Source of the DNA: Oryzias latipes
Taxonomy: Eukaryota > Chordata > Actinopteri > Beloniformes > Adrianichthyidae
NCBI RefSeq assembly: GCF_002234675.1
Contig: NC_019876.2
Span: forward strand, 27,077,750 to 27,141,749
DNA: 64,000 nucleotides
Reading direction: 5' to 3'
Shown: one piece after another, positions 19,078 through 30,400 of the stretch
Numbering within the stretch: the first letter of the stretch is position 1
Layout: each line of letters opens with the position of its first letter
The notes under the pieces: model-generated
Database searches by the model: none
Seen by the model: only the letters and a program-made list of their open reading frames with translations
What the model was told of the DNA's origin: nothing
Program-made: the position numbers and the translations under genes

Positions 19078-21942
19078 AATACTATATATATATATAAATA
19101 CTATTAAATGTTTGTTAGTTATGTTTATTAGTTACATGTTTATTTGAACATTATTGTTTATGTACTGATGATTAAAAACTACACAGTGAGATTACACAAA
19201 GATACTTTTGTATTAACAGATGAGGCGTTTTATTACACAGACAGAAAGCAGCAACCATCGTATGTCATGCTCTGCTGTAAACGGTGCAATGCGGGGAGCG
19301 TGGCATATGATTATGAGGCATTTGGCGCTGCTGGCTCCGTACGAAGCGCGTGCCTCGCAGCTTCCTTAATGAGCTCGTATTTATCGGCCGAGAACTGCAG
19401 AGCTGAGAGCAGGAGGAGACACGCTCCAGTCTTCTGCCGGGGACATGATGTGCCGCGGGGCAGAAAGAGTTTGCGCTCAGTGAATTTAAACGTGCGTCTG
19501 CAGTGACGTATGTGTCAGAGGATGTCCGATTGGCCGTTCTGCATGTCAATCAAGTCCCGTACTTCTCTGTGAGGATTTGATTGGCTGGTGGATTTTTAAC
19601 AAGTACTTTTCTTTTTCTTTTTTAATGTTTCTATGTCCCGCGATCTACTACCCTCATGTCCTTGAAGATCGACCGGTCGATCGTGATCGACGTAATGAGC
19701 ACCCCTGCTCTACAGTAATGCATGGAATGTCACGGAAACAGAAAAGTTTAAAGGGTCTATATAATGCTATTGATAGGCCTATTAGAGTAAAACGTGCTAT
19801 GCATTGACCGTTTAAACTATATCCATATATAAATGATCAAATATTGCCTTCAGCACACTAAAGAACGACTTTTTATGAAATATTAGTTATTTTGGCAGCT
19901 TATTTTCCTACCAGGAAGTAAAACGACTCGATCTCTCCGCCCATTTCATGACATCATTCTAAAGGCCTGTTCACACCGGGATGAATTTCGCCGGCGATTT
20001 TCGCCGACGTTTAACTCCTCGTGACTAAACAAAGGGCACCAACGAGAGTGTGCACACCGACGCGAAAAAACGCCACGCGTCAAAGCGTCAAAAAAAAAAA
20101 ACGCCTCGGGTTCGTTTTTTTTTTTCGACGCGTCGCGTCGAAATCTGTTCGACCAATGAGAATGGCGCTTCTGCACACGTGTCTGGAGCTTCTGAAGTTA
20201 CAGTAAAACACAACTTGGGGGCGCTCAAACACAAAACTGCCTTGCTGAGCACACATACCAGCGAAGAAGATAGACACCAAGTAGCGTCTACACTGCCGCG
20301 ACGAAATAATGAGGGACATTCTAAAATATCCCCGAACCAAGCACCAGTTGGAGCAACTGGTGCTGGAAATATTCACGTTTTTTTTGTTTGATTCTGACAA
20401 TCGCGTAAATACTTGCTCTCTTCTTCTGAGTGAAAAGCGACTTTAAGAAGCGTAAAGTTGCGCAGCGCCACCTTGTGTACAGGAGTATTTCTGTTTACAT
20501 TAAGCGCCATCTAATGTCAGGGAATGAAATTGCATGTTCGCTCGGCTCATCGTCAGCGAAAATGGCCTGGGTGTGAACACAAAAAACGTGGCAAAAAACG
20601 CTGGCGAATAACGCCTGGCGAATATTCGTCCCAGTGTGTACGGGCCTTTAAGCTGACCTCGGGCAGCATGTCTTCGTTTCGCACCACATGGGCGTGTCTG
20701 TTAGCATGGGGGCGGAGCTGGCAGTGCAGACTCTTCCTGACAGGGGCGGTCCCTCACTTTGTGATGTCACAATGTGAGGAACCCACTCATTTTTGTGGGT
20801 TGGGAGGGGCTGGCGCTCAGAGATCAGGTTTTTAGAGGAAGTCTCTGAAATGTGTGAACGGATCAAAATACCGCTTTGGGGTTTTTCTGAGGAAAGAACG
20901 TTATAACTATACACTGAAAAGCTCAAAAAAGTGGTTTTGCGTGATATTAACCCTTTAAGTCTCTATCATCAAGAACAAACCAATGTTCTCATAAAAATAG
21001 TATGTACCATATTTTTTGGACTATAAGCCAAAAAAGGCATAACAAAGAAGAAAAGAGAGTCATAGCTATGAGTATAACTGGAGGCACTGGAGTATAAGTT
21101 ACACTTTTGGGGGGGAAAAGCGATGTTTCTAAAATAATTTGCCAAGCGCACCGATTCACGTCTGCCGCTTCTCTTTTGAAGCGCGTCAGATTCGCTGCTC
21201 ACTATTTTTGGAGCCAACAGGTTTGATCGTCACAATTCCGTGAGTGTGTGTGTGGACAGGCCCCGCCTTTTTCCGCCTTTCTTTTGTCCCTCCCCCATCT
21301 CTAACATCCCTGTCTCTTCTTTCTTCTTCTTCTTTTCCATCTGGTCCAACAAAAAACGGTTACTAGCAGAATTAATATAAATAAAGTTTTGCCTAAATTA
21401 CAAAAGGGGCTTATTCAAATATACACCTCCTGTGTCAGACAATTCATAAGCATGTGTTGTAACAGTTTGATGTTTTTAGCCCTATCGCTACACGGACTCC
21501 AATGCATGGAGAAGACACAGATGATGGTGACAGATCAGGTTTATTTATGGTGAAGAGCTCCACAAAAGCATCTGTAATCACGTCTTTCATTGCTGTCAGT
21601 AACAAAATACTGATACGCTCACCTACAGGGACCTCTAGTGGTTATTAGTGGGAAAATAACACATTTATGGGCCTTTTTTTCATTCACACTTGAGTATAAA
21701 TGACACTCTTGGAAAAAAACGTGACGTATACTCAGAAAAATACATCCAAAGAGAAGCCAAGATAAGACTTTCAGACTAAGAAAAGAGTTTATGACAATTG
21801 AAACTTTCTTAAAAAGCTTAATTACCTGATAATAAAGACAAAAGCCAGTTTTTAAAACATTTGTTTATTTAAAAAAATAAGTATGTGTTTGTTGGTGTTC
21901 CCCAGGATTAACGCCCACTTTGCTTGTGTTTCTGCAGCTTAG
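8532..21942 (+). CDS. cd99l2: CD99 antigen-like protein 2 (spliced, 9 coding exons)
   Basis: Coding exons: 8532-8589, 9630-9686, 14481-14597, 15002-15082, 15150-15218, 18342-18389, 18469-18588, 18860-18925 and 21938-21942. Every junction is GT-AG and every intron is phase 1. The first eight exons give 616 nt of continuous frame; with the last the protein is about 206 aa. It has a Leu-rich signal peptide (residues 1-19), acidic extracellular repeats (GFDLSDALDEKDE, GDFDLADALDPG), a Thr/Pro-rich stretch, the segment SYKPDKGKG, one membrane span (about 149-171, ending SSYISYQ) and a KKKFCFSIQ cytoplasmic start. The last features closely match vertebrate CD99L2, a cell-surface glycoprotein acting in leukocyte adhesion and transmigration. 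The neighbouring mtmr1 supports the call. The tail is uncertain: the last exon reads one residue and then TAG, whereas the human tail runs about 20 residues further. Confidence 0.9.
8590..9629 (+). other. cd99l2 intron 1
   Basis: Between GT at 8590 and AG at 9629. Moderately GC-rich, with CT-rich runs near 9000-9060. I find no coding signal or recognisable repeat; open frames here on either strand have no domain character. Confidence 0.5.
9930..10440 (+). repeat. Dispersed repeat related to 30830-31150
   Basis: Contains AACGTTTGATTGACAGATCC, CTCACTCCTGAT, GACCAATCACTGCTCGTCTGG and a segment ending GACATCACGC. The same series, diverged, occurs at 30900-31150 (GCGTTTGACTGACAGATTC, CTCACTCCTGAC, GACCAATCACGGC, GACGTCACACGC). 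Probably a non-autonomous DNA element; its ends are not resolved. Confidence 0.45.
10820..11345 (+). mobile_element. Non-autonomous DNA transposon, degenerate copy of the 40.1-kb foldback element
   Basis: Shares with 40127-40703 the series AAGGGTTAATGG, GAAGTGTG, CCATGGTCACTTACAAAAG, AACCAGGTTTTGGACTT, TTACCGCTTGTTTTTG, CCAGATGATGAAGCAAAAG and CCCAGCAGCCAATCAGAATCG. The long palindrome of the other copy is decayed here. Lies in cd99l2 intron 2. Confidence 0.65.
11346..12130 (+). other. cd99l2 intron 2, no recognised feature
   Basis: AT-rich intronic sequence. I see no gene, no RNA gene and no repeat I can name, apart from SINE-like wording at the left edge (CTGTGAGCTGCAGAGACAGC). Confidence 0.4.
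12130..13740 (+). mobile_element. MITE-like element interrupted by an RTE-like LINE
   Basis: Sequences on either side of the LINE relic resemble inverted ends: CACTGTTTCCATTAAAT on the left, and on the right (complement) GTGTTTCCATCAACTAGG, each followed by TTGCG/TTTGCG words. I infer one non-autonomous DNA element split by the LINE insertion. The inverted ends are imperfect and no target duplication was confirmed. Confidence 0.3.
12541..13625 (-). pseudogene. RTE-like LINE, 5'-truncated reverse transcriptase
   Basis: Minus-strand frame 12573-13604, open for about 343 codons, covers the reverse transcriptase palm and C-terminus: LEKAYDRVPREELWYCMR, VGLHQGSALSPFLFAML, FADDIVICSESREQVEEQLE and the terminal segment GRRARGRPKRRYLDV. 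FADD is the catalytic metal-binding motif. The N-terminal endonuclease and first RT motifs are absent. The 3' end has GGGAAAAGCCGAAAGAGAAAG. The phrasing resembles RTE-clade elements of fish. The remaining frame is uninterrupted, so the insertion is fairly recent. It lies antisense in cd99l2 intron 2. Confidence 0.75.
14598..15001 (+). other. cd99l2 intron 3
   Basis: AT-rich intron between exons 3 and 4, GT at 14598 and AG at 15000-15001. No repeat or gene recognised. Confidence 0.5.
15400..15840 (+). mobile_element. Non-autonomous DNA transposon (GTGTCACACAGCC family), copy 1
   Basis: Begins TAAAGGCCGTGTCACACAGCCACTACG. It shares GTTGAGAATTA-type, GTGGCTTTCCAC and GACAGCGCAATAATCACGCACGGTTCA segments with 30667-31445, and its start with the short element 36183-36390. 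Located in cd99l2 intron 5. The right end near TGTGTGGTTTGGCTTG is approximate. Confidence 0.55.
16146..16570 (+). repeat. Dispersed repeat, inverse copy inside the 34.5-kb hAT
   Basis: Starts at AGCCGGGGTTACATGTGC and includes GGGCCCAGAAATAC, TCAGAATAAATCATTTG, CGAGATGATCTTCTA and TAACATTAGCC-like words. The reverse complement of this series recurs at about 35053-35530. In cd99l2 intron 5; the ends are not defined. Confidence 0.5.
16570..18341 (+). other. cd99l2 intron 5, distal part
   Basis: Mostly AT-rich intron. A GC-rich patch at 16985-17045 (CTCTACCGCTGCACCACGGGGCGG) looks like a tRNA-related SINE end on the minus strand but is too short to call. I see no coding signal. Confidence 0.4.
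18954..19707 (+). mobile_element. hAT-family (Charlie-like) non-autonomous transposon with 8-bp TSD
   Basis: Inverted ends CAGGGGTGCCCA and TGAGCACCCCTG bound 754 bp. A perfect 8-bp duplication, CTCTACAG, occurs at 18946-18953 and 19708-19715. Both features are diagnostic of hAT. It carries a CA/TA microsatellite at about 19041-19100 and has no transposase frame. It sits 28 bp beyond the 3' end of cd99l2 exon 8. Confidence 0.85.
19960..20650 (+). mobile_element. MITE with TAAAGGCC-GTTCACAC termini
   Basis: Left end TAAAGGCCTGTTCACACC and right end (complement) TAAAGGCCCGTACACACT form imperfect inverted repeats that continue into GGGAYGAAT and CGCC words, over 691 bp. The interior is CpG-rich (GACGCGTCGCGTCG) and non-coding. 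The right flank has TTAA and the left flank the one-base variant CTAA, which suggests a piggyBac-type TTAA target. In the last cd99l2 intron. Confidence 0.65.
21005..21745 (+). mobile_element. Non-autonomous DNA element (GGACTATAAGCC family)
   Basis: Left end ATATTTTTTGGACTATAAGCC followed by ACTGGAGTATAAGTTACAC; right end GAGTATAAATGACACTC and TATACTCAGAAAAATAC, approximately inverted. This wording is common in fish non-autonomous transposons. Superfamily not assigned. Confidence 0.45.
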
Positions 21943-22977
21943 ACTCAGCTGGAGCAGCCCCCCCCCCCCCCCCCTTGCTGAGCAGTCACCTGGAAGAAGT
22001 ACTCACACCTACGTGCACACCCACAGACACAACACACACACAAACACGTGCAAAAAAAAAAATCCTTGTTATCCTGCAGCTCTGTACTGTAGAGGCTGGG
22101 ATGTCGACCTCTCTGATGAATGTGTTCAGCCGCATATCAATGACTTTTCACCGTTTCTGGCTTCAGATTTGCCCCAAAAGCTTCTTTTTTTTGGACTTTT
22201 TGTAAATGATGTCCTTGTTTTTAATGCCGGGATCTTAAAATGTCCCAAATATCTCATGATTGAAACAGTCAGGAGTGAATTTGTAGAATAATCAGTATGG
22301 TGACGCAACTGGAAAAAGGAAACTATCAGAAACATGGATCCCATCCAGAAAAGGGGATTAGGTTCACCTGCAGCTGAAAAAGAGACACATATAATAGACC
22401 AGAATGCACTTGTCGCCTCCAATTGAAGGACAGGAAAATGGAGAAACGCCTACAAGGATTTTAGCAAATGAATTGAGAGGATTTTTTTTAATGTAAGCAG
22501 TTTTTTCCTGCTGACACTCTGGAGGCAGAGAGAGCTGAACTGTGTTCACTCTGTCAGAACGACATGGATCTGCCTTAATGCTTCTTCATCTAAAACTTGA
22601 CAAAAAGGAAGAAAGCCCCCCCCAGCAGTGGAAGAAGGAGTGCAGTATTTTTAGTTTTTGTGCCAAACCTTCCCGCCCTTCCAAACCGTCACCAAGAAGC
22701 TGCTTCTTTGCCTCATCCCTAACCGGGAGCCTAAAGACATGAAGACAGGAAGCCGACGCGTCAGAGAGGAAGGTCCACAGGAAGAAGCCCTCTGCCAAAC
22801 GGAAGGTCCCGAAAGACCAGCTGAACTTCACCCCCAACGCATAATCACTAACATCTGGCTGTGTCTTATTGTGTTCACAGCCAGATGTAGAAGGACGACA
22901 CTTATGACGCAGGCCGAGTCCGAATTCTCCCCCTGCGGGCTCTTACCCCTACATTTAGCCCTGTAAACAAAACAGAG

Positions 22978-23420
22978 GTTGTATCTGAATTCCTTCCCTA
23001 CTCACTACACAGCGCGTTCGCCATTTTGCAGTGCTGTCCGAATCTACAATGCCCTAATCCAGTGCCATAGAAATTTCCCAGAAGTCTCTGCAAACCAATG
23101 TGCATCGATGCTCAGTAGATCGGCGAATATAGACCACAATGCATTGTGTCGGAACAATTGTAGCCCAAAGAATGTATTATTTAAATAAACCATTAACGTT
23201 TTTAATGTTAAGAAGACAGTGGACTCATAAATAATCGTTGCAAAATGCTCATTTAAATTAGATTTATCTTCGTGAATTCGATGACATCATATCCGCTGTT
23301 TGAAGAAGAAAGAAAGTAGTGAGCGTGGTGTCCGAATTGCTTTTAAAATTCAGGGCACTGCATAGTGCTGCACTACATCGTTTTTTAGTGGTCAGGCTGG
23401 GACACAACCAGTGTCCTTAA
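22978..23420 (+). mobile_element. MITE-like repeat (CTGAATTCCTTCCCTACTCAC family)
   Basis: Starts TTGTATCTGAATTCC and CCTACTCACTACAC and ends with TAGTGGTCAGGCTGGGACACAAC. The left and right parts share GTCCGAAT and GCAGTGCTG/AGTGCTGCAC words in opposite sense. Non-coding. The ends are approximate. Confidence 0.35.
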
Positions 23421-26400
23421 ATTCAGACGTTACTGCTACTTGATGATGTCATCAACAGTCGCCGGTCGCCAGCGCTCGGAAAATACAGAACATCGGTTTG
23501 GTCACCTTAAAACTTCATACTAAAACAAGAAGTCATGACTTACTCTTAAATCTGAACATCACGCAAACGTGAAGAAATGCCTTCCTGCCTCCACCAGCGG
23601 AGGGATACCCAGCCCTTAGTCACCACTGCTCCCGCTTAAAAAAAAAACACCTTCAGACACCGCTACAGCTCCAAATGCCCCAACAATGGGAGCAATAGGG
23701 AGGACCCGGAGAATTCGGATTTGGCCTGTGTGCGTTTTTGGATGTGGAAGACACAAGATCAGCAATCAGATGATTGAGTCTTGTATTAGACAAATGAAAT
23801 GTCATTAGAACTGCAGCTTGGGGCGTTTTCCCACTGTAACAAGAATGAAACCACAAAAAAAAGGTTTTGCCTGTTTAGTTGTGTCAACTTAGTAATTTGC
23901 TGCTCTGTTTAAAGACCCACTTCAATGAAAATGTTTTTTTTTAACATGTGGGGACTTTTGTGATGATGGAGGACGTTGTAGACTACAGTATGTCCTAGAA
24001 AACACAACCTGTTTTTTTTATTTTGGCTAAAAACGGCTTATACGCTTTAAAAATAGATCTAAAGAGGATTGGAGTGGGTCTTAAACACGTTTTTAGAGGT
24101 CACCAGAGAGATTATTTGGCAACGCGTGAACAGAAACTTTTTCTGGGGGGGATTTTTTTTTCCTTTAAAAGCAGCAGATGTTGTCCCTTCCACATATAGA
24201 AGCAGCAAATAAAAACCACACAAGTGTCCGTGCTGCAGCAGCTATAGGAAAGATTCGAATCCTCTTTTTTTTTACTTATTGCACCCTACCCCAAGTCCAA
24301 TGTTTGCCAAAAGAAATGTAAAGTGATCTTCCTGTCTGCACTAAAACAAATGCTGCTGAAAGCTGCAGATGTTTCTGGTTTCATTGTTGTAAAATGATAA
24401 GACGGTGGAAAAACGTTCAAAGCCACATCATCCAGAGCTTTTGTGGGTCTAACAGGAAACAGGTTTAGTAGGACGAAAACTTGACGTTTTTTTAACAGTA
24501 GTGCATGTAGTTTGAAATAGCAAAAGAAAAGAAGACATGGAAAAGAAAAAAAAATGAATAAAATTTAGAGAAAGCAAAAAAAAAAAACTTTAAAATATGA
24601 AGAAATATAAAAAAAGGGTACCAAAGCAATGAGGGGTTACATTTTTTTAAAAAGGGAAACGGAAGGTTGCTTCTTTGAATGAAGGTCCTGAGGTGCAAAT
24701 CACTTTAACTAATCACTCACTGCAAACAATAACATCACATTTTAGGAACCAAAACATGTAAAAAAAACATGTTGGAGAACAAAATGTCCTCCAGAAATCT
24801 AAATGAAAAAAGGAAACAAACTGATTGGAGGATGTCGTTTTGAAGAAAGAAAACAAAGATGTTTTTTCGTAAAACGATCACCCAACTTTTGAAGCAAAAA
24901 AAAAAGTCTTACCAAATAAGAAGATGAACAAACGTCATCCTCCAATCAGGGATGTCCCTTTATAAAGACGGTTTCCAGTTTCTTAGTCTGTTTTTGAACA
25001 TTTCATTTTGATTTCTGAAAGTTGCTTTTGTTTCCAAAACGTTTCCTTTTTCTTTGTTTCTTTTTTTTTTTTTTTTTGAAATAACATTTTGTGTTTCGTA
25101 GGGGGTTTGTGGAATTACGTTTGAGGTTTTTTTTGTTACTGCCTTTTTTGAAATGTTGGTTTCTGAAATATTATTTTTTTACTCGTGTTTGTGACCTTTA
25201 ACATGTTTTTGTGTTGAGTTGCACTTTGGGGCCACCGTAGTTTTGACACATGACTACTGTTTGACTTTCATTGTTTGTTCATCTGTGGTTCTGAATATTC
25301 TGACTGTGTTTGAAAAAAGGTATTTTGTACTCAACTGTGTGGCATTTACTCTCCGTAAAGCAAATAACTTGTAATTCTCTACAGTTTGCCATTCTTGTAG
25401 CGAGCCGTCAGGTGATCTTGTGATAAGTATTCAGCAGTTACTCAGCATTCAACCTGAAACCGGACAAATGGACCCTACAAAATGTGATGCTTGAACCGTT
25501 GGCGTATTGCTAGTGAACTTTAAAAACAGCAATGAAAGGTGATCGAAAGCACCATGTGGCCTTTTTTGGTTTGTGCACCTTCATCCTTTCTAGCACAAAA
25601 GCGGAGTGAAGTCTCCTGGATCCAAAATCCACGTGAGCAGAAGACTTTAGCTTGGAAATGAAGAGATTGTTCCTGCTGCTGCTGTGAGCAGTGCTGTGTT
25701 AGTACCAGTAGAAGTGTTGAAACAATGCATATTTCAGTCTAGGTGTTAGTTAGTGCATACTCTCTAAAGCGTTTTTCTGATACGTCGTGGATAGTTGTGG
25801 TTCTTCAGGGGAGGGTTTTGTTGTGGACTGTTGGCCTTTGGAGTGACTCGAGCTTCGGCCCAATGCTGCGATTTTATCCGAAAAGTGTAGCCGCACCAGA
25901 ACAGGCGCCTCCTGCCGCCGAAGCAGAGCGTCCCTGAAGGCCTCACCATGAAGCGGTGACCTGTTTTGTTCTCGTACGATGATGTTTGTCGTCGTCTTAA
26001 TTTAAGACACCAGACCGGATCGAGACGTTCTGCAGTAAATCAACGAGTTTAGCCCAGAAGTGATGGATTTCAGTGAATAAATCTGAAGGTTTCTGGTTAA
26101 AAAGAGTTGACGTTTCATCTACAGCGGATGCAGGAGAAACCAGCTTCCTTCCTGTTGTGATTTCAGGGTAACTGTAGCCACTTGTCATGCAAACAAACAC
26201 AAACGGGCAGCCAAAAGAGCCTTTTCCATCATTTGCATTTTTCTTTTTTTTTCCACAAGGTGGGCTGTTAAAAACCATGTGGACTTTTTGGTGGGAAGAT
26301 GACGCTGATAAAACTTGATTTGTGTGTAGATATGAATGTTTGTGGCGCACAAAACCATGACAAATGTCCTGTTTTTAAACTCTCAATCTGAAGTTTGGTG

Positions 26401-26975
26401 ACAATGAATGTTTCTCACTGATGGAAACAGGAAATCGAAGTTGAATTTTCTCTCAGCTGGACTCACCGCTGTCAGAAGTTTGGGTTTGTTTGGTTTTTAT
26501 TTCTTTTAAATGAAACGTATGAAATGGTTCTGCAAATGTAATATTCATGTCATGCTGAAGATACAATTCTTTTGTATTTATTTGAAGGTATTTTAGATTT
26601 ATTTTTCCAATTTTCACAATTCTTTGTGTTTTTTTGTTTCTTGTTCGGTTTCACTTTGAAAGCATTTCAGCCAAAGCCTGACCTGCCTTAACATTCACCG
26701 CCGTGTTCGTGGTTACCGCGCCACGCCAGAGTCACACCAGCTCCACCAGCTGGAAACCCCCCAACAGCCAACATCCAGCTCCGTCACCCCCCCACGGGAC
26801 ACTGCAGTGTGTTCTCAGTAACGGAGGCCGCTCCTCTGATTCTCTTTGATGCATGCTTTTCTCTTTTACAAACTGTTGTTTTGTTACAGCTTGACGTGTG
26901 ATCGTGAACTTCCTTCTCTTTGACACTTTCCACGGCCTGAATGCTGCGGGTGTATTTACTCATATAAACCAATCC

Positions 26976-26981
26976 AATAAA
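26976..26981 (+). terminator. cd99l2: Candidate poly(A) signal for cd99l2
   Basis: AATAAA on the plus strand about 500 bp before the mtmr1 stop codon. It is a canonical hexamer close to the convergent boundary. Assignment is by position. Confidence 0.4.
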
Positions 26982-27472
26982 CAACAGACCTCTGAATTGT
27001 TGATTTCACTTTTATGGAATGTCAGAAGTGGATTTTAAAACATGTCATAAAAAAAAGATCAATTATCACGGATGACAGTGGGAGAGAAACACAAACAGGA
27101 GAATTTTAAATAATAAAACACAAATGTTCCTTTTTTTTGGGTCCATTTAAGTTACCACAGCTGATAAATAAGGAGTCCCACACGAGGCCAGGAGCTTCTC
27201 CAGCGCGTCCATGCAGAGCGGCAAATCTCAGACTGAGCTGTGTTACAGCAACGGTTCTGGCCCCGCCTCCATTCGTTATGCAGCTTTGAATTCTGGGAAG
27301 CCTGGTGGACAGAAAGACGGTCATCGTTAACCCCCGACGTGCCGAGTGAAGTCCCATCAGAGGAGTGGAGGCGGGACACAGAGGGACATCGGATGTGCAG
27401 ATGTGGAAGTCTGGAGGGATGGCCGTCCCTCAAAGGGTCGAACGTCCAATCAGATCCGAGGCGGGTCACGTG

Positions 27473-30400
27473 TTAGACAAGGCTGTGCAGCGGCGTTCCC
27501 GACGGGGAGGCGGCGTGCTCGGAGGAGAAGGACGGCGAGCGTGCAGACACCTCCCTCCTCAGCTCCTCCACCTTCCGCTGCAGCTCCGCTCTGAGGATCA
27601 GCAGCTCCTTCAGGGTCTGATGCACCGGGACCTGCAGCACACAGAGAGGCCGCCGTTACGCTCGCGTTTGGACCGAGGACGCCGTTTCCACATCAGCACC
27701 ATGAAATCCTACGCTGAATGCACTTCGACCCACCATGTGCTTAAAAAATATGTGATGGTTGCCATGGTAACATTAGTGTGATGGACTTCAGGCTCAAAGA
27801 ATAAACGGCTAACTTTTGCCCAGTGACTGCAAACAAAGTCAGGTGGAAGGTGTGGTCACATGACCCACAGACTTTTTTAGGGCCAATCGGAAGATGTTTA
27901 AGGTTTGCAGCAGACAGAATGCACCAAAAAGCACCACAACAAACCATCCAGACAGGTTTGGACGTGAGCCTGTGCAGGTTTGAATGGGCGATGCTATGGT
28001 TACCCGTCAATGAATTGACCACGCCCCCACTTTTCATACAAATTTCAGATCAAAGTTAAAATGAGGGGATGGGCATCCTTCCTCTTCCAAACTCGCCGAC
28101 TCTCTTTTGGGGGGTCACACCTGACAGGCAAATTAGAGACACCAAGTAACCTTTGAAGCATGTTTATGGACTGTGGGAGGAAAGTGGAGAAAAAAATGTA
28201 CGTCTGCACGGGGAGAACATGCAAACTTCACACAGCGAGGGGATCATGAAAAGAAAACTTGTATGACGGACGGACGGACGGATAGACAGACAGATACTGA
28301 GAGTTGCAGACTCAAACTGATTCAACAAACTGAGGGTGTGGTGGGAAAATCTCTGCTGATTTTGCATGTGAGAAGGATGTGCTAAAAGATGAACAGCACA
28401 CAATCTGCAGGCACCTCCAAGTTAAAAGACCATATTTTGTTAAGCCTGGGTGAAAAAAGATCTCAAATATGTCTGAAAGAGGAGGTCCTGAGGTACATCC
28501 ATGCCAAACGTGGTACTGGTACCACAAAAGGCCCATGTGGTCTTTCTGAAGCCGCTCTGCTACTTTGACGGTTCTCCTCCTGGCATACCTGGGACCTCAT
28601 GTGGGGGTTCCAGCGGGCGTGGTAGCCGGTCCAAAGCTCCAGGTGTCTGGAAGACGCCAGCGGATACAGAACGTGGTTCTGGTAGTTTTCATAAAAGGGA
28701 TTGGTGAAATCCTCAGACTGACTGAAATACAGGAAAGGTGAGACGGTCAGAACAGGAACCTCCAGCGCTCAGATGTTCCCGCGTGGCGAGCGTTTTACCT
28801 GTTGATGTACGACCACAGGGAGGCCGTCTTGGTCTGGACCTCCTGCAGAAGACACAAAGGTTTTATGGTTTTCTCATGTGAGTTCCCATCGCTTTCAGCT
28901 CAAGTGTCTGCGCAGACCTGGGCGACCCTCTCCTGTTCACTGTTGCAGAGGAATGTCCCGAAGAGGCAGCTGTAGAGGTAATCCAGCACCGTGATGAGGA
29001 ACAGCTCGTTGAACTCAAAGGCAGATGGGAACTACGACCACAGAGAAAACACGCCATTACCAATCCATGAACGCACATCACAGGATACAGTAACAGACAT
29101 GTGAGGGGAAAGCATTAGCAGGCTAAACAGCCCTAAAGATGAGCTTTTACCTGACGAGTCATCTGCCAAACGCAGTCGACAAACTGGACGAAGAGAGGCG
29201 AGCGCTCCGAGTCAGCATGGTCTTTGTCACCGTGACCGACTCGCTGCAGAACATGACACAGCAGATCAGACATACAGTGATGATGCGTTAGAGCCCAAAC
29301 AACAGAGGCACCGACAGAAAAATGGAAACTCTTTACGCTAGTTCATTTTCTAAGCTCACACCCGTTTTCATTACTTTGTTCTGCAAATGGCACATTTCTA
29401 ACGTAATCCAAAGAAACGTTTCTATCATATGGTTGCTTTTATTTTAGCAACAGTTAATGCTGGTAAAAAAGAAGCAACGGCCGAAACAAGGTTACGTTAC
29501 ATTTAACAGATTTCTTTTAAATCTGTTAAATGTGGTTAAACACGAAGACTCAATACAAGATAAATCCTTAAAAATGAGAACATGGTCAAAATAAAGTCCC
29601 TACATTGATAAAAAAAAAAGAAAAAGCTTTGAAAATATTTACTAAAATGAGTTATACATGGAGTTTTAGTCTCCTAATTTTAACTTTTCAGAGCTCTTTT
29701 CAGCTGCAGCAGATGGAATTAAAATGGGTTTGGTGTGCTGTCCTGCTTTTATCCTTTTATTACTTAATATAGACATGACAACATTGGTGTAGAATCCATG
29801 GCTTTAACGTTACACATAAATGCAATCCATAATAAATTATTCTTAGTAGACTAAATGTTTTACCATCATGTCAAAAACCTGAACATAAAGGACAAAAGTC
29901 AATGAAATGAAACAAACCTAATTATTTTTTTAAATACGCTTTTTTTTTTTCCGCCGCCAAAGAGCCACAATGGAGGGATGGATGTGACAGCTGCAGGTTT
30001 CAGAGCCAAGGAGTAGTGATTACAATTATTAAAGATAGTTAAAATGATTGATTTCTAATTAAATTATTTCACTTGATCCAAAAATTCATGATTTTTGATG
30101 TTTATTTTCTGATAGTGTTATTTTTTAATCATAAACATGATTTTTCTAATGAAATTAATCTGAATGTATTTTAGATAACTGATCTGTATTGTGGATGGTA
30201 TAATATAAGATAGTTATATCTACTTTACATAATTAGGAAGTAATTCATCATTGTCGTCAAATGACCGGAAATGGTGTTGCTAAGGCATTGATATCAGATG
30301 AAAGGTTATGAACCGGATAATCATGTCATAAAATGGTTATGGTAGAACACGGATGAGATTATATAAGTTAGCTTCCTTCCACTTCCTTTCAAGCAATCTT

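Larger units (their letters stand above)
21938..26990 (+). other. cd99l2: Last cd99l2 exon: stop codon and long putative 3' UTR
   Basis: The acceptor TTTCTGCAG ends at 21937. The in-phase TAG is at 21940-21942, followed at once by a run of 17 C (21958-21974) and a CA-rich tract (about 22014-22050). From there to about 26990 the sequence is AT-rich, with T-runs and ATTTATTT words, and holds no supported gene. A MITE-like insert lies at 22978-23420. An AATAAA at 26976-26981 is the best poly(A) candidate before the convergent mtmr1 gene. A nearer poly(A) site remains possible. Confidence 0.4.

Noticed and set aside
21895..21937. Alternative cd99l2 acceptor at TTCCCCAG before 21905
   Set aside because: It gives a frame with no resemblance to a CD99L2 tail and reads through the next, better acceptor. 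Kept only as a possibility.
28260..28300. CRISPR-like short repeats (GACG/GACA, CCAT, GATA tracts across the window)
   Set aside because: Simple microsatellites of 4-bp units with no spacers, in a vertebrate genome.
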